Assembly: GCF_000938255.1 (NCBI RefSeq)
Contig: NZ_JYMR01000004.1
Coordinates: 186,001-250,000 of the forward strand
Reading direction: 5' to 3'
DNA: 64,000 bases
Source: Bradyrhizobium sp. LTSP849
GTDB lineage: Bacteria; Pseudomonadota; Alphaproteobacteria; Rhizobiales; Xanthobacteraceae
A model generated the notes under the pieces. That model had not been told where the DNA came from and did not search any database. It worked only from the letters and a program-made list of their open reading frames with translations. Below are positions 1 to 8,939 of the stretch, one piece after another; position 1 is the stretch's first letter, and the number at the start of each line of letters is the position of its first letter. Position numbers and translations under genes: made by a program.

Positions 1-1
1 G

Positions 2-106
2 ACGCCGCATATCGGATTCGTCGCCGAAGACCTCTACCGGACTTTCTATGGCGACGCGGCGGCGGCGATCGGAGCCTGGATCGAGACGCAGGCGCCAAGC
101 CCGTGA
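2..106 (+). CDS. D-2-hydroxyacid dehydrogenase, C-terminal fragment (cut by window edge)
   Basis: Only the last 34 residues are in the window, read in one open frame ending at TGA. The segment TPHIGFVAEDLYRTFYGD followed by a terminal AW helix matches the end of NAD-dependent D-isomer-specific 2-hydroxyacid dehydrogenases, where the His of TPHIG is the catalytic acid/base. These enzymes interconvert 2-keto and D-2-hydroxy acids. The substrate cannot be inferred from this fragment. The next gene starts about 145 bp downstream on the same strand. Confidence 0.6.
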   Translation, partial: TPHIGFVAEDLYRTFYGDAAAAIGAWIETQAPSP

Positions 107-251
107 ACATCGGAAGGAACGCCAGCAAGGATGCCGCAGGATTCCGTCGGCCTCGCCGTTGAGTCCTGCGTGTGTCCTGGAAGGTGGCAAAAATGGCGTT
201 TCTCGATGCTGAGGGACGATTTACTTGGTTATCGATCCTGGGAGCAACCGC

Positions 252-1235
252 ATGTCACGCAGCGTTCGATTTCACGAGTTCGGCGGTCCGGAGGTCCTGA
301 AGATCGAAGATGTGACCATACCAGATCCAGGCCCCAAGGAGGTCCGCTTACAGATAAAGGCCTTCGGCCTGAATCGAAGCGAGGTCCTGACCCGATCCGG
401 TAAAGCCGCAACGAAGGCACCGTTGCCCGCGCAACTTGGTTTGGAGGCTGCGGGTCTGATCGAAGCGCTAGGATCGGAAGTGGACGGTCTTGCGGTCGGC
501 GACAGGGTGGCAGTCATTCCCGGCGAGACTGGCCGCGGCTACTATGGCGAGGTTGCCCTCGCGCCCGCCAGGACACTCGTGAAAATACCGGACGATCAGA
601 GTTGGCAGGAGGCGACAGCAACCTGGATGGCGTTCGGCACCGCCTGGACCGGGTTGATCAGTATCGCCGGCATCTCGGCGGGGCGGACAGTATTGATAAC
701 GGCAGCATCGAGCAGCACGGGTCTTGCTGCGATCCAAATCGCGCGAAAGGTGGGTGCGATCCCGATTGCACTCACCCGGACCTCCGCGAAGGCGGCGGCA
801 CTGCGCGAGGCGGGAGCCGCTCACGTCATCGCAACCGAGGAACAGGACCTAGTTGCGGAGGTGGCTCGGTTGACCGACGGCAAGGGCGCCGAGGTGGTGT
901 TCGATGCAGTGGGTGGGGCAACCTTCGAGAAACTTGTCGAGGCGACGGCGATCGGAGGCTTGCTGGTCGCGTACGGTCGACTCAGTCCCGACGCGACCCC
1001 GTTGCCCCTCGCGCAGGTCTTGTGGAAGGATTTGACGGTCCGCGGCTTCGTTCTCCCGACCGCGATTGCGCGCGACGACAAGCTTGCAGCGCTTAAACAG
1101 TTCATCGGCGAAGGGCTTACGTCTGGCGCGCTGCGGCCGATCATCGCCAGAACATTCCCCTTTGATGAGATCGTGGCCGCCCATCGCTACGTCGAGACCG
1201 GGGCGCAGTTCGGCAAGGTGGTCGTGACCGTCTGA
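252..1235 (+). CDS. Zinc-independent MDR oxidoreductase (quinone oxidoreductase-like)
   Basis: This 327-residue protein is a medium-chain dehydrogenase/reductase of the NADPH:quinone reductase type. It starts MSRSVRFHEFGGPEVLKIED, has a GroES-like N-terminal half with the family's LNRSEVLTRSG segment, and a Rossmann half with a Ser-rich cofactor loop (AASSSTGLAAIQIARKVGA) and the motif VVFDAVGG. No structural-zinc cysteine cluster is visible. I chose the ATG at 252 because GGGAG lies about 8 bases upstream; an earlier in-frame start at 225 lacks this. It resembles the gene at 12217-13206 closely along its length. The SDR gene follows after 13 bp, so the two are probably one transcript. The substrate is unknown; quinones or enones are the usual guess. 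Confidence 0.88.
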   Translation: MSRSVRFHEFGGPEVLKIEDVTIPDPGPKEVRLQIKAFGLNRSEVLTRSGKAATKAPLPAQLGLEAAGLIEALGSEVDGLAVGDRVAVIPGETGRGYYGEVALAPARTLVKIPDDQSWQEATATWMAFGTAWTGLISIAGISAGRTVLITAASSSTGLAAIQIARKVGAIPIALTRTSAKAAALREAGAAHVIATEEQDLVAEVARLTDGKGAEVVFDAVGGATFEKLVEATAIGGLLVAYGRLSPDATPLPLAQVLWKDLTVRGFVLPTAIARDDKLAALKQFIGEGLTSGALRPIIARTFPFDEIVAAHRYVETGAQFGKVVVTV

Positions 1236-1248
1236 AGGAGCGACGAGA

Positions 1249-1977
1249 ATGGGCAAGTTGCAGGGAAAGGTGGCCGTGGTGACCGGCGGGACCACGGGAA
1301 TAGGTTTCGCTACAGCGAAGCGGTTCGTTGAAGAGGGCGCCTACGTCTTCATAACGGGCCGCCGCCAAAAGGAGCTCGACGAGGCTGTCAAGGCGATCGG
1401 CAGCAACGTTGCAAGCGTTCGCGGCGACGTCTCCAAACTTCCGGACCTCGATCGTCTCTGCGAGACCGTAAAGGCGAAAGGAAAGATCGATGTCCTGGTC
1501 GCCAATGCCGGGATCGGCGAATTCGCTCCCTTGGCAACCCTCACCGAGGAGCATTTCGACAAGCTTTTCGATCTCAACGTCAAGGGCACGCTGTTCACGG
1601 TGCAAAAGGCCTTGCCCCTGATGAACGACGGAGGATCAATCATTCTCATCGGCTCCGTCGCGAGCATCAAAGGCACAGCTTCCTTCGGTACCTACGGCGC
1701 GACCAAGGCCGCGGTTCGCAATTTTGTGCGAACCTGGACCGTGGAGTTGAAGGACCGTCGCATTCGCTCGAACGTGCTGAGCCCCGGTCCGATCAAGACG
1801 CCGTTGGTGGATCTACAGCCGCCGGAGGCCATTGCGAGGATACTGGCCACCATTCCGATGGGACGCATGGGAGAGCCGGACGAAGTCGCCAAGGCGGCGG
1901 TGTTTCTGGCCTCGGACGATTCCAGTTTTGTCACGGGCATCGAACTCTTCGTCGATGGCGGTCGAGGTCAAGTTTGA
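1249..1977 (+). CDS. SDR family oxidoreductase
   Basis: A classical short-chain dehydrogenase of 242 residues. It shows the TGGTTGIG cofactor-binding turn near residue 12, NAGIG near 86, an active-site Ser in LIGSVAS, the YGATK catalytic Tyr/Lys pair and the SPGPIKTPL segment. The C-terminal GIELFVDGG is typical. A strong ribosome-binding site (AAGGAG) lies just upstream of the ATG. It is the second gene of a two-gene unit with the MDR reductase. NADP preference and the alcohol or ketone substrate cannot be read from the sequence. Confidence 0.92.
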   Translation: MGKLQGKVAVVTGGTTGIGFATAKRFVEEGAYVFITGRRQKELDEAVKAIGSNVASVRGDVSKLPDLDRLCETVKAKGKIDVLVANAGIGEFAPLATLTEEHFDKLFDLNVKGTLFTVQKALPLMNDGGSIILIGSVASIKGTASFGTYGATKAAVRNFVRTWTVELKDRRIRSNVLSPGPIKTPLVDLQPPEAIARILATIPMGRMGEPDEVAKAAVFLASDDSSFVTGIELFVDGGRGQV

Positions 1978-2018
1978 TCAGCGGAAGGGCGGCCGGAGGG
2001 GTGGCAAGTCAACACCTC

Positions 2019-2483
2019 TCAGGAACCCCCATCGCGCACGACATGGCAGGTAGTCGTCCCGTGGGCGAGAAGCCTACCCTTCGCGTCGAGCAATCTGCCC
2101 TCGCCGATCGCCATCTGTCGACCGACATGTAGCGTCTTGCCCTCCCCGCGGACGACCCCGGTATCGGCGGACATAGGTCTTACAAAGTTTATCTTGTATT
2201 CGAGGGTGACGGACGAGAGGCCCGGCTCGAGCGATGTTACGATGGCCGCTGCCATACAGGTATCGAGCAGGACGGCTGCGTACCCACCATGGACGAATCC
2301 CAAGGGATTGTAGTGCTCTGCGGTCGGTATCGCGGTTAGCACGACGAACCCAGGCTCAGCCGCTTCGATGTTGATATCGAAAAGCGCGAGCATCGCCGAA
2401 CGCGCAATGGAGCCCTCCATGAGCGCTCTGAAGTATTTAAGACCAGAGAAAGCGGAAACGCCTTCGTTTGCGGTAGGATTCAT
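2019..2483 (-). CDS. PaaI-type hotdog thioesterase
   Basis: A 154-residue single-hotdog protein. The segment NPLGFVHGGYAAVLLDTCMAAA is the PaaI/YdiI-like signature: HGG opens the long central helix that carries the catalytic Asp. The C-terminal strand reads LAHGTTTCHVV, as in acyl-CoA thioesterases. Such enzymes hydrolyse aromatic or short acyl-CoA esters. I prefer the ATG at 2483; a TTG five codons earlier (2498) is possible. It lies 52 bp downstream of the TetR gene on the same strand, so the two are probably co-transcribed. Confidence 0.82.
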   Translation of the reverse strand: MNPTANEGVSAFSGLKYFRALMEGSIARSAMLALFDINIEAAEPGFVVLTAIPTAEHYNPLGFVHGGYAAVLLDTCMAAAIVTSLEPGLSSVTLEYKINFVRPMSADTGVVRGEGKTLHVGRQMAIGEGRLLDAKGRLLAHGTTTCHVVRDGGS

Positions 2484-2535
2484 ATACTTAGCCTGCAATT
2501 AGTTCGTGCTCATCACTCGCACGGGACCAGCCTGA

Positions 2536-3186
2536 TTAGGGTTTCTTCCGCGGTTTAGAGCGCTGACTCGCACGCTCATCGAGAGACGCGAGCACGTCTC
2601 GCCGAACGTTCTCCAAAATCTCGTTCGAAAACGTTGGCGCAGCCTGTGCGACAGACCGTGACAGGATGAGCGCACCCAGCATTTCGCAGTGCAGATTAAT
2701 TGCCTGCTCGCGCAACGTCCCGCGCTCGCCTTGCGCAGCCAGAGATCCACTCTCCGCGATCAACCCGGCCAGGATCGTTATCTGATCGTCCAATCCGCCG
2801 GCGAAATGAGACTGCGCTGCGGCGCCCAAGCGAGGCGCATCGCCAACAAATCCGGCGACAGGGCACCCGTGGTCGATGTTGTCGCGATGGGCTTGCGACA
2901 GATACCAGTCTACGTAGCACCGAAGTGCAGTAGTTGACTCATCGACCGGGCCCCTCACGAATTTGGTGAACTCGGTATTCCCCTCAGCGATTGCCGAAGC
3001 AAGCACTTCGGCAACCAGGTCGGCCTTCGACTTGAAGTGGTTGTAGAAGCCACCTTGGGTGAAGCCAGCGTGCTTCATCAGTTCGCTCAGTCCGACAGCC
3101 TCCACTCCGCGCTCTCTGAATAGCAGCGTGGCCGCCGCGACAATCGCGCGGCGGTTTTCCGCAGCCTGTTCTCTCGACACGCCCAA
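2536..3186 (-). CDS. TetR family transcriptional regulator
   Basis: 216 residues. The N-terminal 50 residues form a TetR-type helix-turn-helix (RAIVAAATLLFRERG ... LSELMKHAGFTQGGFYNHF), with the GGFYNHFKSK recognition helix. The rest is a variable ligand-binding helical domain. The start is taken as TTG at 3186, spaced 7 bases from a GAGGAG motif. It is divergent from the MBL gene at 3482, and two inverted repeats lie between them. Autoregulation and control of the divergent operon are the likely roles, by analogy with the family. Confidence 0.9.
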   Translation of the reverse strand: MGVSREQAAENRRAIVAAATLLFRERGVEAVGLSELMKHAGFTQGGFYNHFKSKADLVAEVLASAIAEGNTEFTKFVRGPVDESTTALRCYVDWYLSQAHRDNIDHGCPVAGFVGDAPRLGAAAQSHFAGGLDDQITILAGLIAESGSLAAQGERGTLREQAINLHCEMLGALILSRSVAQAAPTFSNEILENVRRDVLASLDERASQRSKPRKKP

Positions 3187-3236
3187 AAGCCTGCTCCTCG
3201 ATTCCTTGCCACCACGCCCATTGACCTAATACATCA

Positions 3237-3254
3237 CGATTGTGTTTACAATCG
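3237..3254. promoter_or_regulatory. Candidate TetR operator
   Basis: A perfect inverted repeat with 7-bp arms CGATTGT and ACAATCG separated by GTTT. It lies about 50 bp upstream of the TetR start codon, the usual place for an autoregulatory operator. Assignment to this TetR is inference. Confidence 0.4.
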
Positions 3255-3396
3255 ATTCTTACGGTCAGGATGCTGCCAGGTTGACGTGCATGGGAGCGCC
3301 ACCGGCTCCCTTTGACGCTTAAATTTTGAGGTTTTCTAGAAATAAAGCATCCTGCCCGTCCCTCAAATGATCGAAGCCGACGATCTTTAGGTTGAC

Positions 3397-3424
3397 AAAG
3401 ACAATTGTGATCGACATTGTCTTT
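3397..3424. promoter_or_regulatory. Candidate operator upstream of the MBL operon
   Basis: Inverted repeat with perfect 9-bp arms, AAAGACAAT (3397-3405) and ATTGTCTTT (3416-3424), and a 10-bp spacer. It sits 57 bp upstream of the ATG at 3482. It shares the ATTGT/ACAAT half-site core with the repeat at 3237-3254, which suggests the same regulator. Confidence 0.4.
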
Positions 3425-3481
3425 TCATCGAATACCGCCGCTTCCGCGCTGACACGCAGCGCCTTCAATCTGGAGACAGAC

Positions 3482-4510
3482 ATGATCAATCGCCCGACGA
3501 TCCTGACGCGTCGCAGTGTATTTCGTGCCGGCACCGGGCTGGCCCTTGCCGCTGTGGGAACGCCGATGCTCACCCCCGCGTCGGGGCTGGCGGAAGGCGT
3601 CCGTCCAGCCGGCGCGGAGCCGCTAAACGGTGGCGGCTTCTACCGCTTCAAGATCGGAGACTTCCAGGCAACCGTGATCTCGGATGGCTCTGGGCAGATA
3701 CCGATCCGGCCGATCCTCGTCATGAATGCCTCTGAAGCTGAACTTGCTCCGGTGTTGAAGGCAAACTTCATGCAGCCGGTGATCCAAGTCACCAACAACA
3801 TCCTGGTGGTCGACACGGGACACGAGCGCATCCTCGTCGATTCCGGCTTTGGTGAGAAACTCGGCCCGTCCTTCGGTAGCTTTCCCGGACTCGAGGCGAA
3901 TCTGAGCCGGGCCGGAATTTCGCCGGAGAGCATCGATCTGGTCGTGACGTCGCACGGTCATCTCGACCATATCGGCGGCTTGGTGACGAAATCGGGCGCG
4001 TTGGCGTTTCCGAAGGCTCAGTTCGTCTTTGTCGATACGGAGTGGAATTACTGGACCGGCAGCCGTTACGAAAGTGAGGTCAACAGTTCACCGATGCCTG
4101 ACCCGTTCAAGAAGGGCACGATTGGGGCGGCACGAGATAATCTGCCACCGGTCGCCAACCGTTCCCGGTTCATCAAGCATGGCGGCGAAATCACAAGCGG
4201 CGTGCACTATGTTTCGGCGCCCGGACATTCGCCGTCCCATGCCGCAATCCTGTTCACCTCAGGCAAGGACCAGTTCATGCACATGGGTGACATCGCCCAT
4301 AACCCGGTGACCAGCCTACAGCATCCCGACTGGTCGCCCATCTTCGACTACGACCCCGCGCAGGCGATCAAGTCACGCAAAACCATTCTGGACCGCGTCG
4401 CGACCGACCGGATCATGGTGATGGGCTATCATTTTCCGTTCCCGGCCATTGGACATGTCGCCCGACGCGACGCGGCATACCACTGGGAAGCCGCCCAGTG
4501 GATCTGGTAG
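3482..4510 (+). CDS. MBL-fold metallo-hydrolase with Tat-like signal
   Basis: 342 residues. The N-terminus has a twin-arginine-like leader (LTRRSVFRAGTGLALAAVG), so export is likely. The metal-binding motif SHGHLDHIGG is at residues 157-166, with further likely metal ligands in APGHSPSH and MGDIAHN. The fold is that of lactonase/alkylsulfatase-like MBL hydrolases. I chose the ATG at 3482, with GGAGA about 8 bases upstream; the frame is open further upstream but only with a TTG, and that stretch contains the inverted repeat. It heads a four-gene run with a small membrane protein, a second MBL protein and an MDR reductase. The substrate is unknown. Confidence 0.85.
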   Translation: MINRPTILTRRSVFRAGTGLALAAVGTPMLTPASGLAEGVRPAGAEPLNGGGFYRFKIGDFQATVISDGSGQIPIRPILVMNASEAELAPVLKANFMQPVIQVTNNILVVDTGHERILVDSGFGEKLGPSFGSFPGLEANLSRAGISPESIDLVVTSHGHLDHIGGLVTKSGALAFPKAQFVFVDTEWNYWTGSRYESEVNSSPMPDPFKKGTIGAARDNLPPVANRSRFIKHGGEITSGVHYVSAPGHSPSHAAILFTSGKDQFMHMGDIAHNPVTSLQHPDWSPIFDYDPAQAIKSRKTILDRVATDRIMVMGYHFPFPAIGHVARRDAAYHWEAAQWIW

Positions 4511-4517
4511 CGAGCCG

Positions 4518-4919
4518 ATGACAACAATAAAGGCGATGCAGCTGACTTCGCTCGTCACTGCAATCAATGTCCTGGTCGCGAGCGGCTTTTCCATCGCGGC
4601 AATCTTCCGTCCGGAAGCCGTGGTGCCTGCCGGCTCCATCCCAACAGAGGCGTCCTTACTACTAGCCATGTACGCGGCGGCGCGCACAATTCCACTGGCT
4701 TTGTTTGCATTGGCGGCAATCTACAAACGAGCGACGTCTGCGTTGCTGATCCTGGGCCCGCTCGCGGGCGCCATGCAATTGCTAGATGCCGGAATCGGTC
4801 TGTTTCAGCATGATCTGGGAAAATTCGCTGGGCCGCTCTTTATTGCCGTCCTCCAATTCCTGGTCGTCTATCTGCTTCACAGATCCGTGCGGATCTCGCC
4901 ACAGACCGAGCGTGGATAA
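4518..4919 (+). CDS. Small integral membrane protein of unknown function
   Basis: 133 residues with about four hydrophobic segments (LVTAINVLVASGFSIAAIF, an alanine-rich one around residue 50, LLILGPLAGAMQLLDAGIGLF, and FIAVLQFLVVYLL). I do not recognise the family. The start is taken as the ATG at 4518, 7 bp after the stop of the MBL gene; the ribosome-binding site is weak, which fits translational coupling. An upstream in-frame ATG at 4449 would overlap the MBL gene. Its position suggests a role tied to the adjacent hydrolases. Confidence 0.6.
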   Translation: MTTIKAMQLTSLVTAINVLVASGFSIAAIFRPEAVVPAGSIPTEASLLLAMYAAARTIPLALFALAAIYKRATSALLILGPLAGAMQLLDAGIGLFQHDLGKFAGPLFIAVLQFLVVYLLHRSVRISPQTERG

Positions 4920-4988
4920 ACGCGCTACGGCCCGGTACTTCCAAGTCGGCCCCAGTTGCGCGGTGATGCTAAACAAGGGACAAGAGAA

Positions 4989-6014
4989 ATGCAGTCAAGC
5001 CACTCCCATCTTCAGCGCTTGTCGCAAGCCGCTCTATCCCGTTCTCGGTTTCTCCAGCTCGCTGCGGGCGCGCTAGTCCCATTCATCGGCTTGCCCTCGT
5101 CGTCCGCCGCCGTCAAAAACCCTGAGCCGGCGCAGAACGGTGCCGCGCCAGGGACCAAGGATGCGGCGGCGTCGGGCCGTATGGGGGCCATCCTCGTAAG
5201 CCAGTTCGGCCCCGTCAAAATTCACTCCTACCTCAGTCCCCCGGACGGCTTTCACGTCAATACGCAGATGATCGAGGGGCCGACGGCAGTCGTCATCTTC
5301 GATGGTCAGCTCCTGCTGCCGTATGCCGACGAAGTCGCGTCATACGTGCAGACGCTCGGCAAGCCCGTCGACCGGATCATTCTCTCGCATGCGCATACGG
5401 ATCACTGGTCTGGTCTTCAGATTCTGACCGAGCGTTTCCCCGACGCCCGTGTGTTCGCCCTCGACGGGATCTCCGACCAGCTCCGCGCCAGAGGTCAAGC
5501 CAGACTCGATAGCTTCCGCCCGATATACGGTGACAGGATCGCGACCAAGGTCACCGTCCCGACGCAGACAATCGCCGAAGGCGTGCAACGGATCGACGGC
5601 ATCACCTATGACTTCAAGCGATTCGTCGACGCTGAATCGGATTTGCAGCTCGCCGCTCTGCTGCCCGAGCAAAAAGTGTTGATGGTATTCGACCTGGTGT
5701 TTTCACCGAACGAACACGCCTTCACGGTCGTCGATCATTTCGATCACTGGATAACCGTACTCGAGCAGCTCAAGGCGATTCAAGGCTACGACACCCTCGT
5801 CATCGGGCATGACACGCCAGTCAACCGCTCCGCGGTCGACAGCACGATCACCTACGTCAAGCGTGCCAACGAGATCCATGCGGCTTCCGCCGACGCGAAA
5901 GCCTATAGCGCGAGCCTGAAAGCCGCTTTCCCCGACCGGCAGCAAGCCGACTGGGTCGATTTCTCCGCCAAGCTTCTTTACGCACCGCGCCCCGTCAAGA
6001 AGGCCCATCTCTGA
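4989..6014 (+). CDS. MBL-fold metallo-hydrolase, exported
   Basis: 341 residues. A hydrophobic leader (SRSRFLQLAAGALVPFIGLP) precedes the mature domain. The metal-binding motif is HAHTDHW, residues 134-140, and a later IGHDTPVN supplies another likely ligand. It differs clearly from the MBL protein at 3482-4510 and is not a simple duplicate. I prefer the ATG at 4989 (MQSSHSHL), with purine-rich AAGGGACAAGAGAA upstream. The MDR gene follows after 30 bp. The reaction is not evident; lactone or ester hydrolysis is common in the superfamily. Confidence 0.82.
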   Translation: MQSSHSHLQRLSQAALSRSRFLQLAAGALVPFIGLPSSSAAVKNPEPAQNGAAPGTKDAAASGRMGAILVSQFGPVKIHSYLSPPDGFHVNTQMIEGPTAVVIFDGQLLLPYADEVASYVQTLGKPVDRIILSHAHTDHWSGLQILTERFPDARVFALDGISDQLRARGQARLDSFRPIYGDRIATKVTVPTQTIAEGVQRIDGITYDFKRFVDAESDLQLAALLPEQKVLMVFDLVFSPNEHAFTVVDHFDHWITVLEQLKAIQGYDTLVIGHDTPVNRSAVDSTITYVKRANEIHAASADAKAYSASLKAAFPDRQQADWVDFSAKLLYAPRPVKKAHL

Positions 6015-6044
6015 TCAAAGCGCAACTTGAAGGAAGCCTCACCG

Positions 6045-7043
6045 ATGAGAGCCATTCAGTATCGCGCCTACGGCGATTATGCGGAGAACAAGGTCGTTGA
6101 TCTTCCGGCACCAGCTGCGAACGACGGTCAGGTGCTCGTGCGGATGCGCACGGTCGGGATCAATCCGCTGGATAACACCTTTCGGTCCGGCCACCATTAT
6201 GCTGCGACGCCGGAAAATTTGCCGCGTGTCGGTGGGCAGATGGGGGCCGGCATCGTGGTGGAGACAAGGAGCCCCAGCTTCAAAGTCGGCGACCGCGTAT
6301 TCGTCACGGGACCTGGCTTCGGCATTATTGCAGATGGCACTTGGCGAGAACTGGTCGCCGCACCCGCCACCGGCCTGATGCCAATCCCCTCGCATATCGA
6401 CGATGATCAGGCCGCTGCCTTTCTCGCCGGTGCGGGCTATCTGACCGGGTATCTCGTGCTGACGGAGTTTGTTGCCTTCAAACCCAGGCAGAGCGTGCTT
6501 GCTCCCGCAATAGGTGGCGCGGTGGGTATGGAGAGTGTGCAGATTGCACGCAAGCTCGGCGCATCGCTCGCGATTTCCACCGCCAGCACCAGCGCAAAAG
6601 CGGAGACTGCGCATGCTGCCGGCTACGAGCACGTCATCGACCTCTCGCGCGAGAGCCTGCGGGACGGCGTGATGCGGCTGACCGACGGCCGTGGTGTGGA
6701 CGTCATTATCGATGGCGTCGGCGGAAAGCTCACGGGCGAGGCGCTTGGTTGCCTGCTTCCAGGAGGGACGTATGCAGTGGTCGGCTATGCTGGCGGTCGC
6801 CACGCAAGCGTCAATCTCACCGACATCATCTGGAAGGCGGCGAAGGTCCGTGGCTTCACTTTCAGGGCCTTTGCGCCGGAGACGCTCGCTGCCGCGCAGA
6901 AGACACTCATCGGTTACCTGTCCGAAAGTACGATCCAGCCAACCATCGCCAAAGTGTTTCCGCTCTCCGATGCTGCGGACGCGGTCCGCCACCTGATCGA
7001 GGACCGGCCGTTCGGCCGCGTGCTCATGCGCGTCGGGGACTAG
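6045..7043 (+). CDS. MDR oxidoreductase (quinone oxidoreductase-like)
   Basis: 332 residues, zinc-less medium-chain reductase. The N-terminal half has the VGINPLDNTFRSG segment; the cofactor half contains APAIGGAVGMESVQIARKLGA and VIIDGVGGKL. It is more divergent from the two other MDR genes in the window (252-1235 and 12217-13206) than they are from each other. The ATG at 6045 follows GAAGGAAG. It closes the four-gene run that begins with the MBL gene at 3482. Probable NADPH-dependent reduction of quinones or enones; the substrate is unknown. Confidence 0.85.
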   Translation: MRAIQYRAYGDYAENKVVDLPAPAANDGQVLVRMRTVGINPLDNTFRSGHHYAATPENLPRVGGQMGAGIVVETRSPSFKVGDRVFVTGPGFGIIADGTWRELVAAPATGLMPIPSHIDDDQAAAFLAGAGYLTGYLVLTEFVAFKPRQSVLAPAIGGAVGMESVQIARKLGASLAISTASTSAKAETAHAAGYEHVIDLSRESLRDGVMRLTDGRGVDVIIDGVGGKLTGEALGCLLPGGTYAVVGYAGGRHASVNLTDIIWKAAKVRGFTFRAFAPETLAAAQKTLIGYLSESTIQPTIAKVFPLSDAADAVRHLIEDRPFGRVLMRVGD

Positions 7044-7076
7044 ACCCGGACGCAAGGTCGTATCCTTGACGCATCT

Positions 7077-7799
7077 TTATCGGTCGTGAATCTCGACGTC
7101 CAGGTAGTCAAGGAAAACCGCAGTTATGCCCGTTATCTTTGGGCCGGCCGGCGTCCGCTGCACCACCCTGCGCCGGGTCGGAACGACGAGGCCCGCGAAG
7201 CTTTTCGGGTCATAGAGGTAGTGCGAGGCTACGCCGCCGAGCACATCGGTCGTATAGTCGATGCGCTTCAGCAATCCGTCGCTGTTGAAGTAGAATTGTT
7301 GCGTATCGCAGTGCGTCGGGATGTCTTTCGGATAACGCACCTGTAGAACGCGCCAGCTCTGGCCGTCTTCTTCGTGAGGAGCGAGCTCCTGGATGTCGAA
7401 GCCGTCCCGAACGAAAATAAACGGCGTCGCAAGGTAGTTCCACATCGCGTAGCCGAGGAAATAGAGACGCTGGAGCTGGTCCCATTTGGTATCTCGAACA
7501 TGCCCGGCAAAGGAGGCGCGCGGTTCTTTGAGGTCGATGATCTCCCGACCGTCATCGCGCGCCTCGATCCAGACGCGGCCCGGCGTGTAGATTCCCCGTG
7601 TGCCCTCCTCACCATAGGGCTCCATGACGGTTCGAGGCCGATCGACATCGATGGTGACCTTCGTATGCTGATGTTCCGGGAAACCCTTCACCTCGAGCAG
7701 TTGGCCGGAAATGATCAGCGATACATCGATCGACCTGATACGCTTCCACCTGTCGAGCCCTCCATGAGCGGACACGGCGAGCTCAAGTAGTTCGTTCAT
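7077..7799 (-). CDS. Conserved protein of unknown function
   Basis: 240 residues, no signal peptide or membrane segment. The N-terminus (ELLELAVSAHGGLDRWKRI) followed by beta-rich stretches (TVMEPYGEEGTRGIYTPGRVWIE, QQFYFNSDGLLKRIDYTTDV) recalls the layout of LolA/outer-membrane-lipoprotein-sorting-like beta proteins, but I cannot assign it. It starts 75 bp after the alpha/beta hydrolase gene on the same strand, so it is probably the last gene of a LysR-hydrolase-unknown unit. Confidence 0.65.
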   Translation of the reverse strand: MNELLELAVSAHGGLDRWKRIRSIDVSLIISGQLLEVKGFPEHQHTKVTIDVDRPRTVMEPYGEEGTRGIYTPGRVWIEARDDGREIIDLKEPRASFAGHVRDTKWDQLQRLYFLGYAMWNYLATPFIFVRDGFDIQELAPHEEDGQSWRVLQVRYPKDIPTHCDTQQFYFNSDGLLKRIDYTTDVLGGVASHYLYDPKSFAGLVVPTRRRVVQRTPAGPKITGITAVFLDYLDVEIHDR

Positions 7800-7874
7800 T
7801 TGATGGTCCCCTGTGCGTAGCCCGTACCAATCGCTCGTTCATCAGATCGCCGGACCACGCGCTGCGCGGCGGCT

Positions 7875-8747
7875 CTAGCGGCCAGTGACCGCAAGAGATC
7901 CATCCAGGAAGATCCGCCCATGGGTTACAAAGAGTTCCGGAAACTGAAACAACGAACCGTGCCCGGAGTCCGGATAGACGATCAATTGAGCGTTTGGGAT
8001 AGTCTGGGAGAGCGTGAACGAATTGACGGTCGGAACCATGATGTCGCTATGGCCGTTCACGACAAGTGTCGGTTGCGTGATGGCCTTGAGCTCCGCGAAC
8101 CGCTCGCCGCGGGTCTGACGCCATTCGGTGATGGCTGCCCGCTGCGCCGCCATCGTTTGTGCCGATGTCGGTACGTCGACATCTTCCTTCCGCGCGTGCC
8201 GGCGCGCCCAGAACGCCTTGCCGGCGAACTGGCTCGTCTGCGAAGGCCGGAAGAATAGATAAAGGAACGTCTCTATTGGGCTTTGCCCGGTTTTCGGATC
8301 AGTCAGACCGCCGTACTCGGCGTATTTCGGGTCTTGCGGCGGTTCGCCCGCTCGCGGCCCGGTGCCGGCGAGAATAAGACGGCGGATCAGTTCGGGATGA
8401 CGTAACGTAAGTGTCTGCGCCACATATCCTCCGATCGAGAAGCCCAGCAAATCAATCTGCGAGAGTCCGAGCGCCCCGACGAAATCGGCGGCGTGCTCCG
8501 CCATCGTATCGATCGTGTCCGGCGTCTCGCCACTCGACGAGGCGACCCCCGCATTGTCGAACAGAATGACCGGACGATTTTCCGCAAAGCCGTCGGTGAC
8601 CGCGGGATCCCAATGATCCATTCCGCCCCGAAAATGTTGCATGAAAAGAAGCGGCGTGCCGCGTTCCTGTCCGAACCGGCGGTAGGCGAAGCGAATTCCG
8701 TGGGCTTCAACGAACTGGGTGGGGGCCGTGACATGTCGGTATGTCAT
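7875..8747 (-). CDS. Alpha/beta hydrolase
   Basis: 290 residues. The nucleophile elbow is GFSIGG, the acid/His pair is likely in VVNGHSDIMVP and DSGHGSLFQFPE, and the oxyanion region is MQHFRGGMDHWDP. It starts MTYRHVTAPTQFVEAHG, nearly the same N-terminus as the hydrolase at 20106-20966, and the two are similar over their whole length. The ATG at 8747 is preferred because both paralogues then start at the same place; the open frame extends 24 codons upstream. Close relatives act as carboxylesterases or haloperoxidase-like hydrolases. The substrate is unknown. Confidence 0.88.
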   Translation of the reverse strand: MTYRHVTAPTQFVEAHGIRFAYRRFGQERGTPLLFMQHFRGGMDHWDPAVTDGFAENRPVILFDNAGVASSSGETPDTIDTMAEHAADFVGALGLSQIDLLGFSIGGYVAQTLTLRHPELIRRLILAGTGPRAGEPPQDPKYAEYGGLTDPKTGQSPIETFLYLFFRPSQTSQFAGKAFWARRHARKEDVDVPTSAQTMAAQRAAITEWRQTRGERFAELKAITQPTLVVNGHSDIMVPTVNSFTLSQTIPNAQLIVYPDSGHGSLFQFPELFVTHGRIFLDGSLAVTGR

Positions 8748-8939
8748 GCTTGGTTCGTCCCGTTCTGCGCTCCAACTCGGCGATCCGCCGGAAGCGGCAC
8801 TCGGAGAAGCGCTGCGCACCTGTTACGGTTCGGTTGTTGTAGCTAGAGATGCTGCGTGTGGTGAGGACGAAAACCCATCAAAAACGGACGCGCTGAAGTG
8901 GGTATCCTCCTGCCCGACAGGACCTCAATTCGGTAACCC

